From: an uncultured Erythrobacter sp.
GTDB lineage: Bacteria > Pseudomonadota > Alphaproteobacteria > Sphingomonadales > Sphingomonadaceae
Direction: 5' to 3'
Length of the DNA stretch: 64,000 nt
Assembly (NCBI GenBank): GCA_947498065.1
Contig: CANMIS010000001.1
Span: 1 to 64,000 of the forward strand
Under the pieces are notes generated by a model that was not told where the DNA came from, did not search any database, and saw only the letters and a list, made by a program, of their open reading frames with translations. The translations under genes were made by a program, and so were the position numbers. Below are positions 42,142 through 50,487 of this stretch, one piece after another. Every line of letters begins with the position of its first letter. The first letter of the stretch is position 1.

Positions 42142-42687
42142 TTAGCCTTCAGACTTTTCTTCGCCAGCGTCTTCCGCTGGAGCTTCTTCCGCTGGAGCTT
42201 CTTCAGCTGGTGCTTCTTCGGCCGGTGCTTCTGCAGCAGCTTCTGCGGCTGGCGCTTCCTCAGCAGCAGGCTCTTCTGCTGGTGCTTCTGCAGCAGCCTT
42301 TGCTTCTTCTGCAGCGGCGTTCTTCGCTTCTTCTTCCGCTTCCTTAGCGGCAGCAGCCTTTTCAGCCTTCTCTTCAGCGCGCTCCGTCGCTTTTTCGCCC
42401 GGCTTCGCTTTGTTCGGGTTGTTACGAGCTTCACGCTCACGAATGCCAGCTGCATCGAGGAAACGCGCGACGCGGTCTGATGGCTGTGCGCCAACGCCGA
42501 GCCAATATTTCGCGCGGTCTTCGTTGAGCTTCACGCGGCCTTCGTCATCCTTGGCGAGCAGCGGGTTGTAAACGCCGATTTGCTCCAGATACTTACCATC
42601 GCGTGGTGCGCGGCTATCCGCCGCTACGATCCGGTAATAAGGACGCTTCTTTGCGCCACCGCGCGAGAGCCTCAGTGCAATTGCCAT
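42142..42687 (-). CDS. rpsP: 30S ribosomal protein S16 with long acidic tail
   Basis: The protein has 181 residues, about twice the E. coli length (82). The S16 core is the first 80 residues ([50 protein letters not shown]). From about residue 95 it becomes a Glu/Ala/Lys helix and then a repetitive APAEE-type tail that is encoded by near-repeats around 42170-42300. It binds the 16S 5' domain; the tail has no assigned role. It precedes rimM by 8 bases. Confidence 0.96.
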   Translation of the reverse strand: MAIALRLSRGGAKKRPYYRIVAADSRAPRDGKYLEQIGVYNPLLAKDDEGRVKLNEDRAKYWLGVGAQPSDRVARFLDAAGIREREARNNPNKAKPGEKATERAEEKAEKAAAAKEAEEEAKNAAAEEAKAAAEAPAEEPAAEEAPAAEAAAEAPAEEAPAEEAPAEEAPAEDAGEEKSEG

Positions 42688-42730
42688 TATAGATACCTTT
42701 CCAGTCTCAAATTCTTGAAATCGTTTAAAA

Positions 42731-44236
42731 TTACTTCTTATTCAACATATCGCGTAGTTCAGGGGGAAGCGTGTTCGGGTCCACGCCTGGACCGCCTGAT
42801 CCGCCGCCCGGACCGCCCAGCCCCGGCAAACCGCCAGGCCCGCCAGCGCTGCCGCCCATGCCGGGTAAGCCGCCCATCATTCCGCCTGGGCCACCGCCTC
42901 CGCCAAACATTGATGCGAGGCCTTTCAGACCGCCCATCTTCTTAATCTGCTTCATCGCTCGGCCCATTTCCTGGTGCATCTTCAGCACCTTGTTGACCTG
43001 CGGAACTTCGGTGCCGCTACCCGCCGCAACGCGCCGCTTACGCTTGGCATTCATCAGTGCGGGATTGGCGCGTTCCTTGGCCGTCATAGAGCCAATGATC
43101 GCGTCCATATGGAGCAGAACCTTGTCATCCATATCGGCGGCAGCCATTGCCGCCTTCGCCTTCTTCATGCCGGGCATCATGCCCGCCAGCATCCCAAGGC
43201 CGCCCATGTTCTGCATTTGCTGCAATTGCATACGCAGATCATTGAGGTCGAATTGCCCTTGCGACATGCGCTTGGCGAGCAGCTCAGCGTCTTCTTCCTT
43301 GATCGTCGCAGCGGCTTTTTCGACCAGGCTGACGACATCGCCCATGCCAAGGATACGGTCAGCAACGCTGCCTGCGCGGAAGGCCTCAATCGCGTCGAGC
43401 TTCTCGCCCGTGCCTGCAAACTTAATCGGCTTGCCGGTGACCGCACGCATCGAAAGCGCCGCGCCGCCGCGTGCATCGCCGTCCATCCGGGTTAGGACCA
43501 CACCGGTCAGCGGAACTTCCCCGCCAAAGCTTTGCGCAACGTTTACAGCGTCTTGACCGGTCAAGCTGTCAACCACCAGCAGCACTTCGGTCGGCTCAGA
43601 AACGCTGGAGACAGCCTTCATTTCGGCCATCAGAGCTTCATCGACATGCAGACGGCCCGCAGTATCGAGCAGCAGCACGTCAAAGTTCTGAAGGCGCGCG
43701 GCCTCCATTGCGCGGCGTGCGATGTCCACCGGCTGCTGGCCAGCGACGATCGGCAGGGTCGCGGTTTCGACTTGCTCGCCCAGAACCGCCAATTGCTCCT
43801 GAGCAGCCGGGCGATTGACGTCGAGCGAGGCCATCATGGCCTTCTTGCCGTGCTTTTCCTTGATGAGCTTTGCGAGTTTCGCAGTGGTCGTCGTCTTACC
43901 AGAGCCCTGCAGACCGACCATCATGATCACAACCGGCGGCTTCGCCTCCAGGATCAGGCCTTCGGTCTCTGGCCCGCCGAGCATGTCGACCAGCTCGTCA
44001 TGGACGATTTTGACGACTTGTTGGCCCGGGGTGACCGATTTCAGAACGTCCTGGCCAACTGCCTTTTCCGTCACTGCATCGATGAAACGCCGCGCCACGG
44101 GCAGTGCCACGTCGGCTTCGAGCAAAGCCACACGGACCTCGCGCATTGCATCGCGTACGTCTTGTTCTTTGAGCGCGCCGCGACCCTTAAGACGATCGAA
44201 GACCCCGCCAAGGCGGTCGGACAAATTGTCAAACAT
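42731..44236 (-). CDS. ffh: Signal recognition particle protein Ffh (SRP54)
   Basis: The protein has 501 residues from [16 protein letters not shown]; three residues upstream in frame are not needed. The NG GTPase has [15 protein letters not shown] (G1), [21 protein letters not shown] and [12 protein letters not shown]. The M domain carries the signal-peptide groove and RNA-binding region ([18 protein letters not shown]). A Gly/Met/Pro-rich stretch of about 45 residues ([17 protein letters not shown]) precedes a short conserved end. It targets nascent membrane proteins with 4.5S RNA. It lies 44 bases before rpsP and heads the block. Confidence 0.97.
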   Translation of the reverse strand: MFDNLSDRLGGVFDRLKGRGALKEQDVRDAMREVRVALLEADVALPVARRFIDAVTEKAVGQDVLKSVTPGQQVVKIVHDELVDMLGGPETEGLILEAKPPVVIMMVGLQGSGKTTTTAKLAKLIKEKHGKKAMMASLDVNRPAAQEQLAVLGEQVETATLPIVAGQQPVDIARRAMEAARLQNFDVLLLDTAGRLHVDEALMAEMKAVSSVSEPTEVLLVVDSLTGQDAVNVAQSFGGEVPLTGVVLTRMDGDARGGAALSMRAVTGKPIKFAGTGEKLDAIEAFRAGSVADRILGMGDVVSLVEKAAATIKEEDAELLAKRMSQGQFDLNDLRMQLQQMQNMGGLGMLAGMMPGMKKAKAAMAAADMDDKVLLHMDAIIGSMTAKERANPALMNAKRKRRVAAGSGTEVPQVNKVLKMHQEMGRAMKQIKKMGGLKGLASMFGGGGGPGGMMGGLPGMGGSAGGPGGLPGLGGPGGGSGGPGVDPNTLPPELRDMLNKK

Positions 44237-44280
44237 CGTCTTCAACTCCTCACTTGCCGCGCACGGCGAGAACTAAACGC

Positions 44281-44316
44281 AAAAAACGCCGGCGAACGAA
44301 ACCTCGTTGGCCAGCG
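44281..44316 (-). terminator. Rho-independent terminator downstream of tRNA-Ala
   Basis: On the minus strand CGCTGGC, a mismatch and AACGA pair with TCGTT, a mismatch and GCCGGCG around a GGTT loop, then TTTTTT. It lies 42 bases after the tRNA and before ffh. Confidence 0.8.
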
Positions 44317-44358
44317 TGCGGGTTTCCGAGAAGGAAAACCGACTTGAATATGGTTCGA

Positions 44359-44434
44359 TGGTGGAGCCTAGCGGGATCGAACCGCTGACCTCAACACTGC
44401 CAGTGTTGCGCTCTCCCAGCTGAGCTAAGGCCCC
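44359..44434 (-). tRNA. tRNA-Ala (GGC anticodon)
   Basis: The 76-nt gene reads, on the minus strand, from GGGGCCTTAGCTCAGC to GCTCCACCA and includes an encoded CCA. The acceptor stem GGGGCCT pairs with AGGCTCC (one G-U), the D arm has AGCTCAGCTGGGAGAGC, and the anticodon stem CAACA/TGTTG closes the loop CTGGCAG with anticodon GGC. The T arm has GCGGTTCGATCCCGC. All four arms fold by eye. Confidence 0.95.
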
Positions 44435-44532
44435 TATCATCGATGTCTCTGGCTTACTGAAGTAAGACCAGCGCCCCGCTTTCGCAAGGAGGCAGCCCAT
44501 TATGGGCTACCCCCTCGAAAGGCAAGCCTTAA

Positions 44533-44874
44533 TTAATTCTCGTGATCTTCGTCGTCGCCTTTGCCCTTAGACACGCCAAGGTCATCGTCACCGCCCAGAT
44601 CAACATCATTGTCCGGCGAATCTTCGCCGTCATCGATATTCTCGATGTCTTTCAGCTCATCATCGTCGTCGCCGCCCAGATCGGTATCGGCTTCGCCGTC
44701 CTTCTTCTTATCGTCGGCTTCAAATGGGATTGGCTGCTTGGTCTTGAGCACAGGCTCAGGCGACCAGGTCTCGCCGCATTCAATGCAGGTGACCGGCTCA
44801 TCATTGCCGAGATCGTAAAAGCGCTCTCCGCATTTGGGACAAGAACGCTTGGTGCCCCATTCTGGCTTCGCCAT
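44533..44874 (-). CDS. FYDLN-acid family zinc-ribbon protein (TIGR02300)
   Basis: The protein has 113 residues from MAKPEWGTKRSCPKCG; the codon before it is TTG and is not preferred. Two CxxC pairs (CPKCGERFYDLG and CIECGETW) form a zinc ribbon, and the FYDLG motif is near that of the alphaproteobacterial family TIGR02300. The rest (about residue 50 on) is an extreme Asp/Glu/Gly tail. Function unknown; probably soluble and possibly nucleic-acid or protein binding. It lies upstream of the tRNA on the same strand. Confidence 0.85.
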   Translation of the reverse strand: MAKPEWGTKRSCPKCGERFYDLGNDEPVTCIECGETWSPEPVLKTKQPIPFEADDKKKDGEADTDLGGDDDDELKDIENIDDGEDSPDNDVDLGGDDDLGVSKGKGDDEDHEN

Positions 44875-45063
44875 CAATTAATCCTCGAGTTAACGCCGCG
44901 GGCCGCGATTGGCGCGGGCAAAAATATGGTGTGGTTTGTGGGGCCGATTGAGGTGTAGTTCAAGAGCCCCGCTCCAAAGTCGGCGCGCCTTGCCAGATGC
45001 GTGGGTGACTGTCAAAGACGCCGCGCTTATTTCATCGCGTAATATTTTTCAGAAAGCCGCATC

Positions 45064-46398
45064 TTGCCTGCTCACACCTTTGCCCACCTTGGCCCTTTGC
45101 GCGGGAATCTGCGCGTGCCCGGCGACAAGTCGATCAGCCACCGCGCTTTGATGTTTTCGGCCCTTGCCGTGGGAACAAGCACGGCAACCGGCCTACTCGA
45201 GGGCGAGGATGTGATGGCCACCGCCGCTGCGATGCGGGCGATGGGCGCCCAGATCATGCGTGATGACGATGGCGCGGGTAAAGTCACTTGGCACATTAAT
45301 GGAGTGGGCGTTGGCGGATTGCTGGAGCCGGGCGAAGCGCTCGACATGGGCAATTCAGGCACTTCGACCCGCCTGCTAATGGGAATCATCGCCAGCCACG
45401 GGATCAAAGCGACATTTACAGGTGATGCCAGCCTCTCAGGCCGGCCAATGAGCCGTGTGATCGATCCGCTCAGCCTGATGGGTGCAAGCTTTGAAAGCTC
45501 GGAAGGCGGCACTCTACCGCTGATGATGCGGGGCGCCCTACCCGCTGTGCCGATTGAGTACACTCTGCCAGTGGCCAGCGCTCAGGTGAAAAGCGCCGTT
45601 CTGCTCGCTGGTCTCAACACGCCGGGGATCACCACAGTGATCGAGCCTGTGCCCACACGCGACCACACCGAGCGCATGCTGAAGGGCTTTGGCGCGAAGC
45701 TGGACGTGGAAGTGCAAGACAATGGCACCCGAGTTATCCGTATTCACGGCGAAGCTGACCTAAAGCCGCAGCACGTAACTGTCCCCGGAGACCCCTCTTC
45801 CGCTGCGTTCTTCATGGTCGCCGCTCTGGTCGTTCCGGGCAGCGATTTACTGATCGAGAATGTCGGGCTCAATCCGACCCGCGCTGGCCTCGTTCAAGTG
45901 CTGCTCGAAATGGGCGGCTCAATCGAAGAGGTAAACCCGCGCGAAGTTGGCGGTGAGCCAGTGGCCGATCTGCGGGTGCGCCATTCTGAATTGACGGGAA
46001 TTGATGTCGATCCGGCCATCGCGCCGAGCATGATTGATGAGTTTCCGGTTCTGTTCGTCGCAGCGGCTATCGCAAAGGGCACGACACGGACCAGCGGGCT
46101 CGAAGAATTGCGCGTGAAAGAAAGTGACCGGCTGTCAGCCATGGCCGCCGCGCTCACATTGGCCGGGGCGAATATCGAAGAACAAGCGGATGGCCTAGTG
46201 GTCCACGGCACCGGCGGAGAGCCTCTGTCCGGCACGCCTGAGGGACAAACGGTCACTACGCATCTCGATCACCGTATCGCGATGAGCATGGCGGTCGCGG
46301 GCCTCGCCAGCGCGGGCGGTGTCGCTGTAGACGACACCTCACCCATCGGCACCAGCTTTCCCAGCTTTATGGAATTGCTTGAGGCGGCATCAAATTGA
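45064..46398 (+). CDS. aroA: 3-phosphoshikimate 1-carboxyvinyltransferase (class II EPSP synthase)
   Basis: The protein has 444 residues starting at TTG: a TAA lies in frame at 45040 and no ATG or GTG follows before this codon. Class II features close to CP4-type enzymes are VPGDKSISHRAL, GDASLSGRPMSRVIDPL, PVASAQVKSAVLLAGL, TRDHTERML and ELRVKESDRLSAMA. The residue equivalent to CP4 Ala100 (E. coli Gly96) is Gly99 in MGNSGTSTR. It makes EPSP from shikimate 3-phosphate and PEP. The upstream neighbour on the other strand is the FYDLN gene; cmk follows downstream. Confidence 0.96.
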   Translation: MPAHTFAHLGPLRGNLRVPGDKSISHRALMFSALAVGTSTATGLLEGEDVMATAAAMRAMGAQIMRDDDGAGKVTWHINGVGVGGLLEPGEALDMGNSGTSTRLLMGIIASHGIKATFTGDASLSGRPMSRVIDPLSLMGASFESSEGGTLPLMMRGALPAVPIEYTLPVASAQVKSAVLLAGLNTPGITTVIEPVPTRDHTERMLKGFGAKLDVEVQDNGTRVIRIHGEADLKPQHVTVPGDPSSAAFFMVAALVVPGSDLLIENVGLNPTRAGLVQVLLEMGGSIEEVNPREVGGEPVADLRVRHSELTGIDVDPAIAPSMIDEFPVLFVAAAIAKGTTRTSGLEELRVKESDRLSAMAAALTLAGANIEEQADGLVVHGTGGEPLSGTPEGQTVTTHLDHRIAMSMAVAGLASAGGVAVDDTSPIGTSFPSFMELLEAASN

Positions 46399-46417
46399 TG
46401 ACTTATCTCACCCTTCA

Positions 46418-46499
46418 TGCTGAACTTGTTTCAGCATCCATCGCCAGGACGATCTTCGAAGGGTCGCGCTGGGGATGGACCCTGAAACGAGTTCAGGGT
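46418..46499. repeat. Intergenic hairpin repeat (CTGAA...TTCAG family)
   Basis: Two small palindromes, TGCTGAACTTGTTTCAGCA (46418-46436) and an ACCCTGAA/TTCAGGGT hairpin (46479-46499), face each other in inverted orientation and are similar to one another. The block lies between aroA and the next gene and explains an apparent longer frame upstream of 46529. Similar hairpins occur as repeats in sphingomonads. Confidence 0.75.
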
Positions 46500-46528
46500 G
46501 GCGAAGACGCAGAATTGCGAGGAAAGCG

Positions 46529-46792
46529 ATGAACACCCCGCTCGATATCTACAGCATCATCGGCTTCGTCGGCACAGCCTGCATCATCGCCGCCTACGCC
46601 TATTTAACGGTGAAAGATAAGCCGAACCCGTTTATCCTGCACGGCACGAACCTAACCGGGGCCGCGCTGCTCACGATCAGCCTGCTGGTGCACACCAATT
46701 GGCCAAGCCTGGTGCTGGAGGGCTTCTGGGCGGCGATTGCGGTGTTCGGTTTGGTGAAGGCGCTAAGGATGAGTAGCAAGGCCGCGTCATGA
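46529..46792 (+). CDS. Small three-TM membrane protein (CBU_0592-like)
   Basis: The protein has 87 residues from MNTPLDIYSIIGFVGTAC, with GAGGAAAG upstream; an earlier start would be inside the intergenic repeat. Three hydrophobic helices (about 7-25, 38-55, 61-78) and the layout resemble the CBU_0592 family of small inner-membrane proteins of unknown role. The TGA overlaps the cmk ATG as ATGA. Confidence 0.7.
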   Translation: MNTPLDIYSIIGFVGTACIIAAYAYLTVKDKPNPFILHGTNLTGAALLTISLLVHTNWPSLVLEGFWAAIAVFGLVKALRMSSKAAS

Positions 46793-47409
46793 TCATCGCT
46801 GTTGATGGCCCCACCGCCTCTGGCAAAGGCACCATCGCCATAGCGCTGGCGGCGCATTTTGGTCTGCCGCACCTCGACACTGGCCTGCTGTACCGCGCGG
46901 TTGGCCGCCAAGTTGCGATTAATCAGGGCAATCCTGATGACCCTGCAGACGCTCTGGCCGCTTGCGAATTTCCTGACGCTTTGCTCGCCGATGAGCAATT
47001 GCGCAGCGAGGAAAGCGGCGGGCTTGCGAGCCGTGTGTCTATCCATCCGCAGGTTCGCGAAGCGCTGTTCGCTCGTCAGCGTGCCTTTGCGACGCAAGAA
47101 GGCGGCGCGGTGCTGGACGGGCGCGACATCGGCACCGTCATCGCCCCCGACGCCCCGATTAAGCTCTACATCACCGCCAGCGCGACCGAGCGCGCACGCC
47201 GCCGCTGGCTTGAGATGACAGGGCGCGAAATCGAAATTCCGCTGGCCGAGATAGAGCAAGACATCATCGCCCGCGACAACCGCGATATTGGCCGCAAGGA
47301 TGCCCCGCTAAAGGCCGCGCCCGATGCGATGGTGATCGACACAACGACGCTGGGCAAAGAGGAAGCCATCGCTGCGGTGATACAGGCCGTCGAAGAAGCG
47401 CTGAGCTGA
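46789..47409 (+). CDS. cmk: Cytidylate kinase
   Basis: The protein has 206 residues. The P-loop is VDGPTASGKGTIA, followed by LDTGLLYRAVGRQ, the VLDGRDIGTVIAPDA region and RARRRWLEM, all of Cmk type. It phosphorylates CMP and dCMP. It is coupled to the upstream small membrane protein and followed 214 bases later by rpsA, the common cmk-rpsA order. Confidence 0.96.
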   Translation: MIIAVDGPTASGKGTIAIALAAHFGLPHLDTGLLYRAVGRQVAINQGNPDDPADALAACEFPDALLADEQLRSEESGGLASRVSIHPQVREALFARQRAFATQEGGAVLDGRDIGTVIAPDAPIKLYITASATERARRRWLEMTGREIEIPLAEIEQDIIARDNRDIGRKDAPLKAAPDAMVIDTTTLGKEEAIAAVIQAVEEALS

Positions 47410-47541
47410 ACCGCAAAATCCTTGCATTTGCGGCACCCTTAGCCTAAGCGCGCCCCCGTTCACCCAATCATACCCGATTGTTTCGAACCCGCATGAACGC
47501 ATTCGGCCTCATGCGGATTACGGCCCTCTTGCCCCGTTAGG

Positions 47542-47559
47542 CTGAGCAATGGTGCTCAG
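47542..47559 (+). promoter_or_regulatory. Hairpin in the rpsA leader
   Basis: CTGAGCA (47542-47548) pairs with TGCTCAG (47553-47559), a perfect 7-bp stem with a 4-base loop, 64 bases before the rpsA start. The leader (47410-47623) has no other gene. Possible autoregulatory or processing structure; there is no T-run, so it is not a terminator. Confidence 0.4.
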
Positions 47560-47623
47560 AGACGGTTTAAGACCCCGGAAAAACCGGTGGCCGGTAGCAA
47601 ATGTAAACAGGATTTCCTGACCT

Positions 47624-49333
47624 ATGGCGACTTCGCCCAACCCTTCGCGCGACGATTTTGAAGCGCTTCTTAACGAACAACTTGGCGGTGCAGACGACGG
47701 TGGCTTTGAAGGCCGCGTTGTAAAAGGCACCGTAACAGCCATCGAAAACGGTATGGCTATCATCGATGTGGGCCTCAAATCAGAAGGCCGCGTCGGACTT
47801 AAAGAATTCTCCCGCGGTGATGACGACCACGGCCTCAGCGTTGGTTCTGAGGTTGAAGTGTATGTCGACCGCGTTGAAAACGCCGATGGCGAAGCCATGC
47901 TCAGCCGCGACCGCGCCCGCCGCGAAGCTGCTTGGGACAAGCTCGAAAACGAATTTGGCGAAGGCAAGCGCGTCGAAGGCCGCATCTTTGGCCGCGTCAA
48001 AGGCGGCTTCACCGTCGATCTCGACGGCGCTGTTGCGTTCCTTCCTGGCAGCCAGGTCGACATCCGCCCAGTGCGCGATGTTACTCCGCTGATGGAAGTG
48101 CCTCAGCCGTTCCAATTGCTTAAGATGGACCGTCGCCGCGGCAATATCGTGGTATCACGCCGCGCTGTGCTCGAAGAAACCCGCGCGGAACAGCGCAGCG
48201 AGCTGATCGACAAGCTGGCCGAAGGTCAGGTTATCGATGGCGTCGTCAAGAACATCACCGATTACGGCGCATTCGTCGATCTCGGCGGTATCGACGGCCT
48301 GCTGCACGTCACCGACATGAGCTACAAGCGCGTCAATCACCCAAGCGAAGTCATCAATATCGGTGACACCGTGAAGGTCCAGATCGTTCGCATCAACTCA
48401 GAAACCCAGCGCATCAGCCTCGGCATGAAGCAACTGGAAAGCGATCCATGGGACGGCGTTGCAGCCAAGTACCCAATGGGCGCGAAGCTTTCTGGTACCG
48501 TCACCAACATCACCGAATACGGTGCATTTGTTGAGCTGGAGCCAGGCATCGAAGGTCTGGTCCACGTCTCTGAAATGAGCTGGACGAAGAAGAACGTTCA
48601 CCCGGGCAAGATCGTCAGCACTTCGCAAGAAGTCGACGTTCTGGTCCTCGAAGTGGACAGCGAAAAGCGCCGCATCTCGCTCGGCCTCAAGCAAGCTCAA
48701 GGCAACCCTTGGGACGAGTTCGCCGAGAAGCATCCAGTTGGCACAATCGTCGAAGGCGAAGTCAAGAACGCAACCGAATTCGGTCTGTTCGTTGGCCTCG
48801 ACGGCGATGTCGACGGCATGGTCCACATGTCCGACATTGCATGGGGCATCTCGGGCGAAGACGCATTGGCGCTCCACCGCAAGGGTGAAGAAGTCAAAGC
48901 CATCGTTCTTGACGTTGACGTTGAGAAAGAGCGCATCAGCCTCGGCATGAAGCAGCTCGAAAAGGGTGCACCAACCGCAGACGGCGCCGCTGGCGCAGAT
49001 TCGCTGCGCAAGGGCCAAACCGTCACTGTCACTGTCCTCGAAGTTCGCGATGGCGGCCTCGAAGTGCAAGTTGGCGACGACGGTGCAACCGGCTTCATCA
49101 AGCGTTCGGATCTCGGCCGCGACCGCGACGAGCAGCGTCCTGATCGCTTCCAGACCGGCAGCAAGGTTGACGCAATGGTCACCGGATTTGACCGTTCGAA
49201 GAAGCCAAACTTCTCGATCAAAGCGCGTCAGATCGCTGAAGAGAAGGAAGCGGTGCAGCAGTTCGGTTCATCCGACAGCGGCGCTTCACTCGGCGACATC
49301 CTTGGCGAAGCTCTGAAGAAGTCAGACGACTAA
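47624..49333 (+). CDS. rpsA: 30S ribosomal protein S1
   Basis: The protein has 569 residues. Six S1/OB repeats are visible, beginning near EGRVVKGTVTAIENG, GKRVEGRIFGRVKGG, EGQVIDGVVKNITDYGAF, MGAKLSGTVTNITEYGAF, VGTIVEGEVKNATEFGLF and KGQTVTVTVLEVRDGG. The third and fourth carry the classic KNITDYGAF/TNITEYGAF motif. It unwinds and holds mRNA at the 30S subunit. It follows cmk and ends at a good terminator. Confidence 0.97.
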   Translation: MATSPNPSRDDFEALLNEQLGGADDGGFEGRVVKGTVTAIENGMAIIDVGLKSEGRVGLKEFSRGDDDHGLSVGSEVEVYVDRVENADGEAMLSRDRARREAAWDKLENEFGEGKRVEGRIFGRVKGGFTVDLDGAVAFLPGSQVDIRPVRDVTPLMEVPQPFQLLKMDRRRGNIVVSRRAVLEETRAEQRSELIDKLAEGQVIDGVVKNITDYGAFVDLGGIDGLLHVTDMSYKRVNHPSEVINIGDTVKVQIVRINSETQRISLGMKQLESDPWDGVAAKYPMGAKLSGTVTNITEYGAFVELEPGIEGLVHVSEMSWTKKNVHPGKIVSTSQEVDVLVLEVDSEKRRISLGLKQAQGNPWDEFAEKHPVGTIVEGEVKNATEFGLFVGLDGDVDGMVHMSDIAWGISGEDALALHRKGEEVKAIVLDVDVEKERISLGMKQLEKGAPTADGAAGADSLRKGQTVTVTVLEVRDGGLEVQVGDDGATGFIKRSDLGRDRDEQRPDRFQTGSKVDAMVTGFDRSKKPNFSIKARQIAEEKEAVQQFGSSDSGASLGDILGEALKKSDD

Positions 49334-49358
49334 GTCAGACTGCCAATTAGGCACAGAA

Positions 49359-49394
49359 ACGGCCCGCTTGCTCGAATGAGTAGGCGGGCCTTTT
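49359..49394 (+). terminator. Rho-independent terminator of rpsA
   Basis: GGCCCGC (49361-49367) pairs with GCGGGCC (49384-49390) around a 16-base loop and runs into TTTTC. It lies 27 bases after the rpsA stop. Confidence 0.75.
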
Positions 49395-49607
49395 CATTGG
49401 AGCGTCCCCAATCGGCCCGTAAAGGCCGCAAGGGCAAGCGCCCGCCCGCAGCGATGCGATCTTTGATCGGAGGAGCGAGGATAGCCGAGGCAGCGGATGC
49501 TGCCGCTGGCGCTTGAAGCAACAAAGACGCCGGGCCTTTTCATTGGTGCTTCCATCACGCGCATGAGAGGCGTATCATCGCGCTTCATTCCCCGTGAGAG
49601 ACCCGAC

Positions 49608-50366
49608 ATGACAATCCAAATTCACCAGTTCCCTTGCCTGTCCGACAATTACGGCTTTCTCGTGCACAATTCCGTGACTGGCGAGACCGCCGCAATTGAC
49701 ACGCCTGATGCCAAGGAATATTTGCGTCAGGCAGATAGCAAGGGGTGGAAAATCACTCACATCTGGAACACCCATTGGCATCCGGATCACGCTGGTGGGA
49801 ACAAGGAAATCGTCGAGGCGACCGGTGCGCGCGTGCTTGCGCCCAAAGAGGTGGAGAAGCTCTCCTCCATCGACCGCGTTGTTGCGCATGGCGACAGCGT
49901 CAATCTGGGTGAGCACCGCGCCGAGATCATCGACGTTTCCGGCCACACCAATGGCCACATCGCTTATCACATCGTCGAGGAAGGCGTGGCCTTCGTAGGC
50001 GACGCCGTGTTTGCTCTTGGGTGCGGGCGGATGTTCGAGGGCGAGCCGAAGCAATTCTGGACAAGCCTCGATCGAATTCGGCGCATGTCGACCGAGACGA
50101 CGCTCTACTGCGCGCATGAATACACCGAGGCAAATGCGAAGTTTGCGCTGCATGCCGACCCGGACAACGCGGCACTGCAAGACTACGTCGCTGAGATCAA
50201 AGACAAGCGCTCTCGCGGTGAACCGACCGTACCCACCATCCTGAAACGCGAGCTAGAGACAAACCCATTCCTGCGCGCTGATGATCCCGCGATGATGGCG
50301 AAATGGGGCGGCAGCGAGCCGCATGAGACCTTTGCCGCGCTGCGCAGCGCCAAGGATAATTTCTGA
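49608..50366 (+). CDS. gloB: Hydroxyacylglutathione hydrolase (glyoxalase II)
   Basis: The protein has 252 residues from MTIQIHQFPCLSDNYGF, behind GAGAG; the upstream frame is not needed. The metal motif H56-W-H58-P-D60-H61 is complete, with SGHTNGHIAYH, FVGDAVFALGCGRMFEG and YCAHEYTEAN. C-terminal glutathione-binding residues lie in KRELETNPFLR. It hydrolyses S-D-lactoylglutathione to lactate. It follows the rpsA terminator by about 214 bases; no glyoxalase I is in the window. Confidence 0.95.
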   Translation: MTIQIHQFPCLSDNYGFLVHNSVTGETAAIDTPDAKEYLRQADSKGWKITHIWNTHWHPDHAGGNKEIVEATGARVLAPKEVEKLSSIDRVVAHGDSVNLGEHRAEIIDVSGHTNGHIAYHIVEEGVAFVGDAVFALGCGRMFEGEPKQFWTSLDRIRRMSTETTLYCAHEYTEANAKFALHADPDNAALQDYVAEIKDKRSRGEPTVPTILKRELETNPFLRADDPAMMAKWGGSEPHETFAALRSAKDNF

Positions 50367-50378
50367 TCGCTACTGTTT

Positions 50379-50476
50379 GTCATTGCGAGCGAAGCGACGC
50401 AATCCATGGACCAATGCCTAAAACGCGGACCGAACAGCAATGGATTGCCACGGCGCCTTCGACTCCTCGCAATCAC
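50379..50476. repeat. Nested palindromic intergenic repeat (CATTGCGAG family), copy 2
   Basis: GTCATTGCGAG (50379-50389) faces CTCGCAATCAC (50466-50476) with one mismatch; the inner arms GCAATCCAT (50399-50407) and ATGGATTGC (50440-50448) pair fully. It matches the copy at 37843-37926 in both arms and in layout and lies between gloB and the next gene. Confidence 0.82.
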
Positions 50477-50487
50477 GAGAGATGCTT

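Noticed and set aside
42170..42300. Tandem short repeats suggesting a CRISPR or minisatellite
   Set aside because: They lie in frame within rpsP and encode its APAEE tail; units are irregular and have no spacers.
42780..42915. Gly/Pro-rich stretch as a possible frameshift in ffh
   Set aside because: The frame is continuous to a conserved short C-terminus, and Gly/Met-rich linkers are normal near the end of Ffh.
46475..46528. Upstream extension of the small membrane gene before cmk
   Set aside because: It falls inside the intergenic hairpin repeat and has no ribosome-binding site; the ATG at 46529 has GAGGAAAG.
49401..49607. Hidden gene or mobile fragment in the gap before gloB
   Set aside because: No coding pattern or transposase remnant is visible; only the short direct repeat supports past rearrangement.
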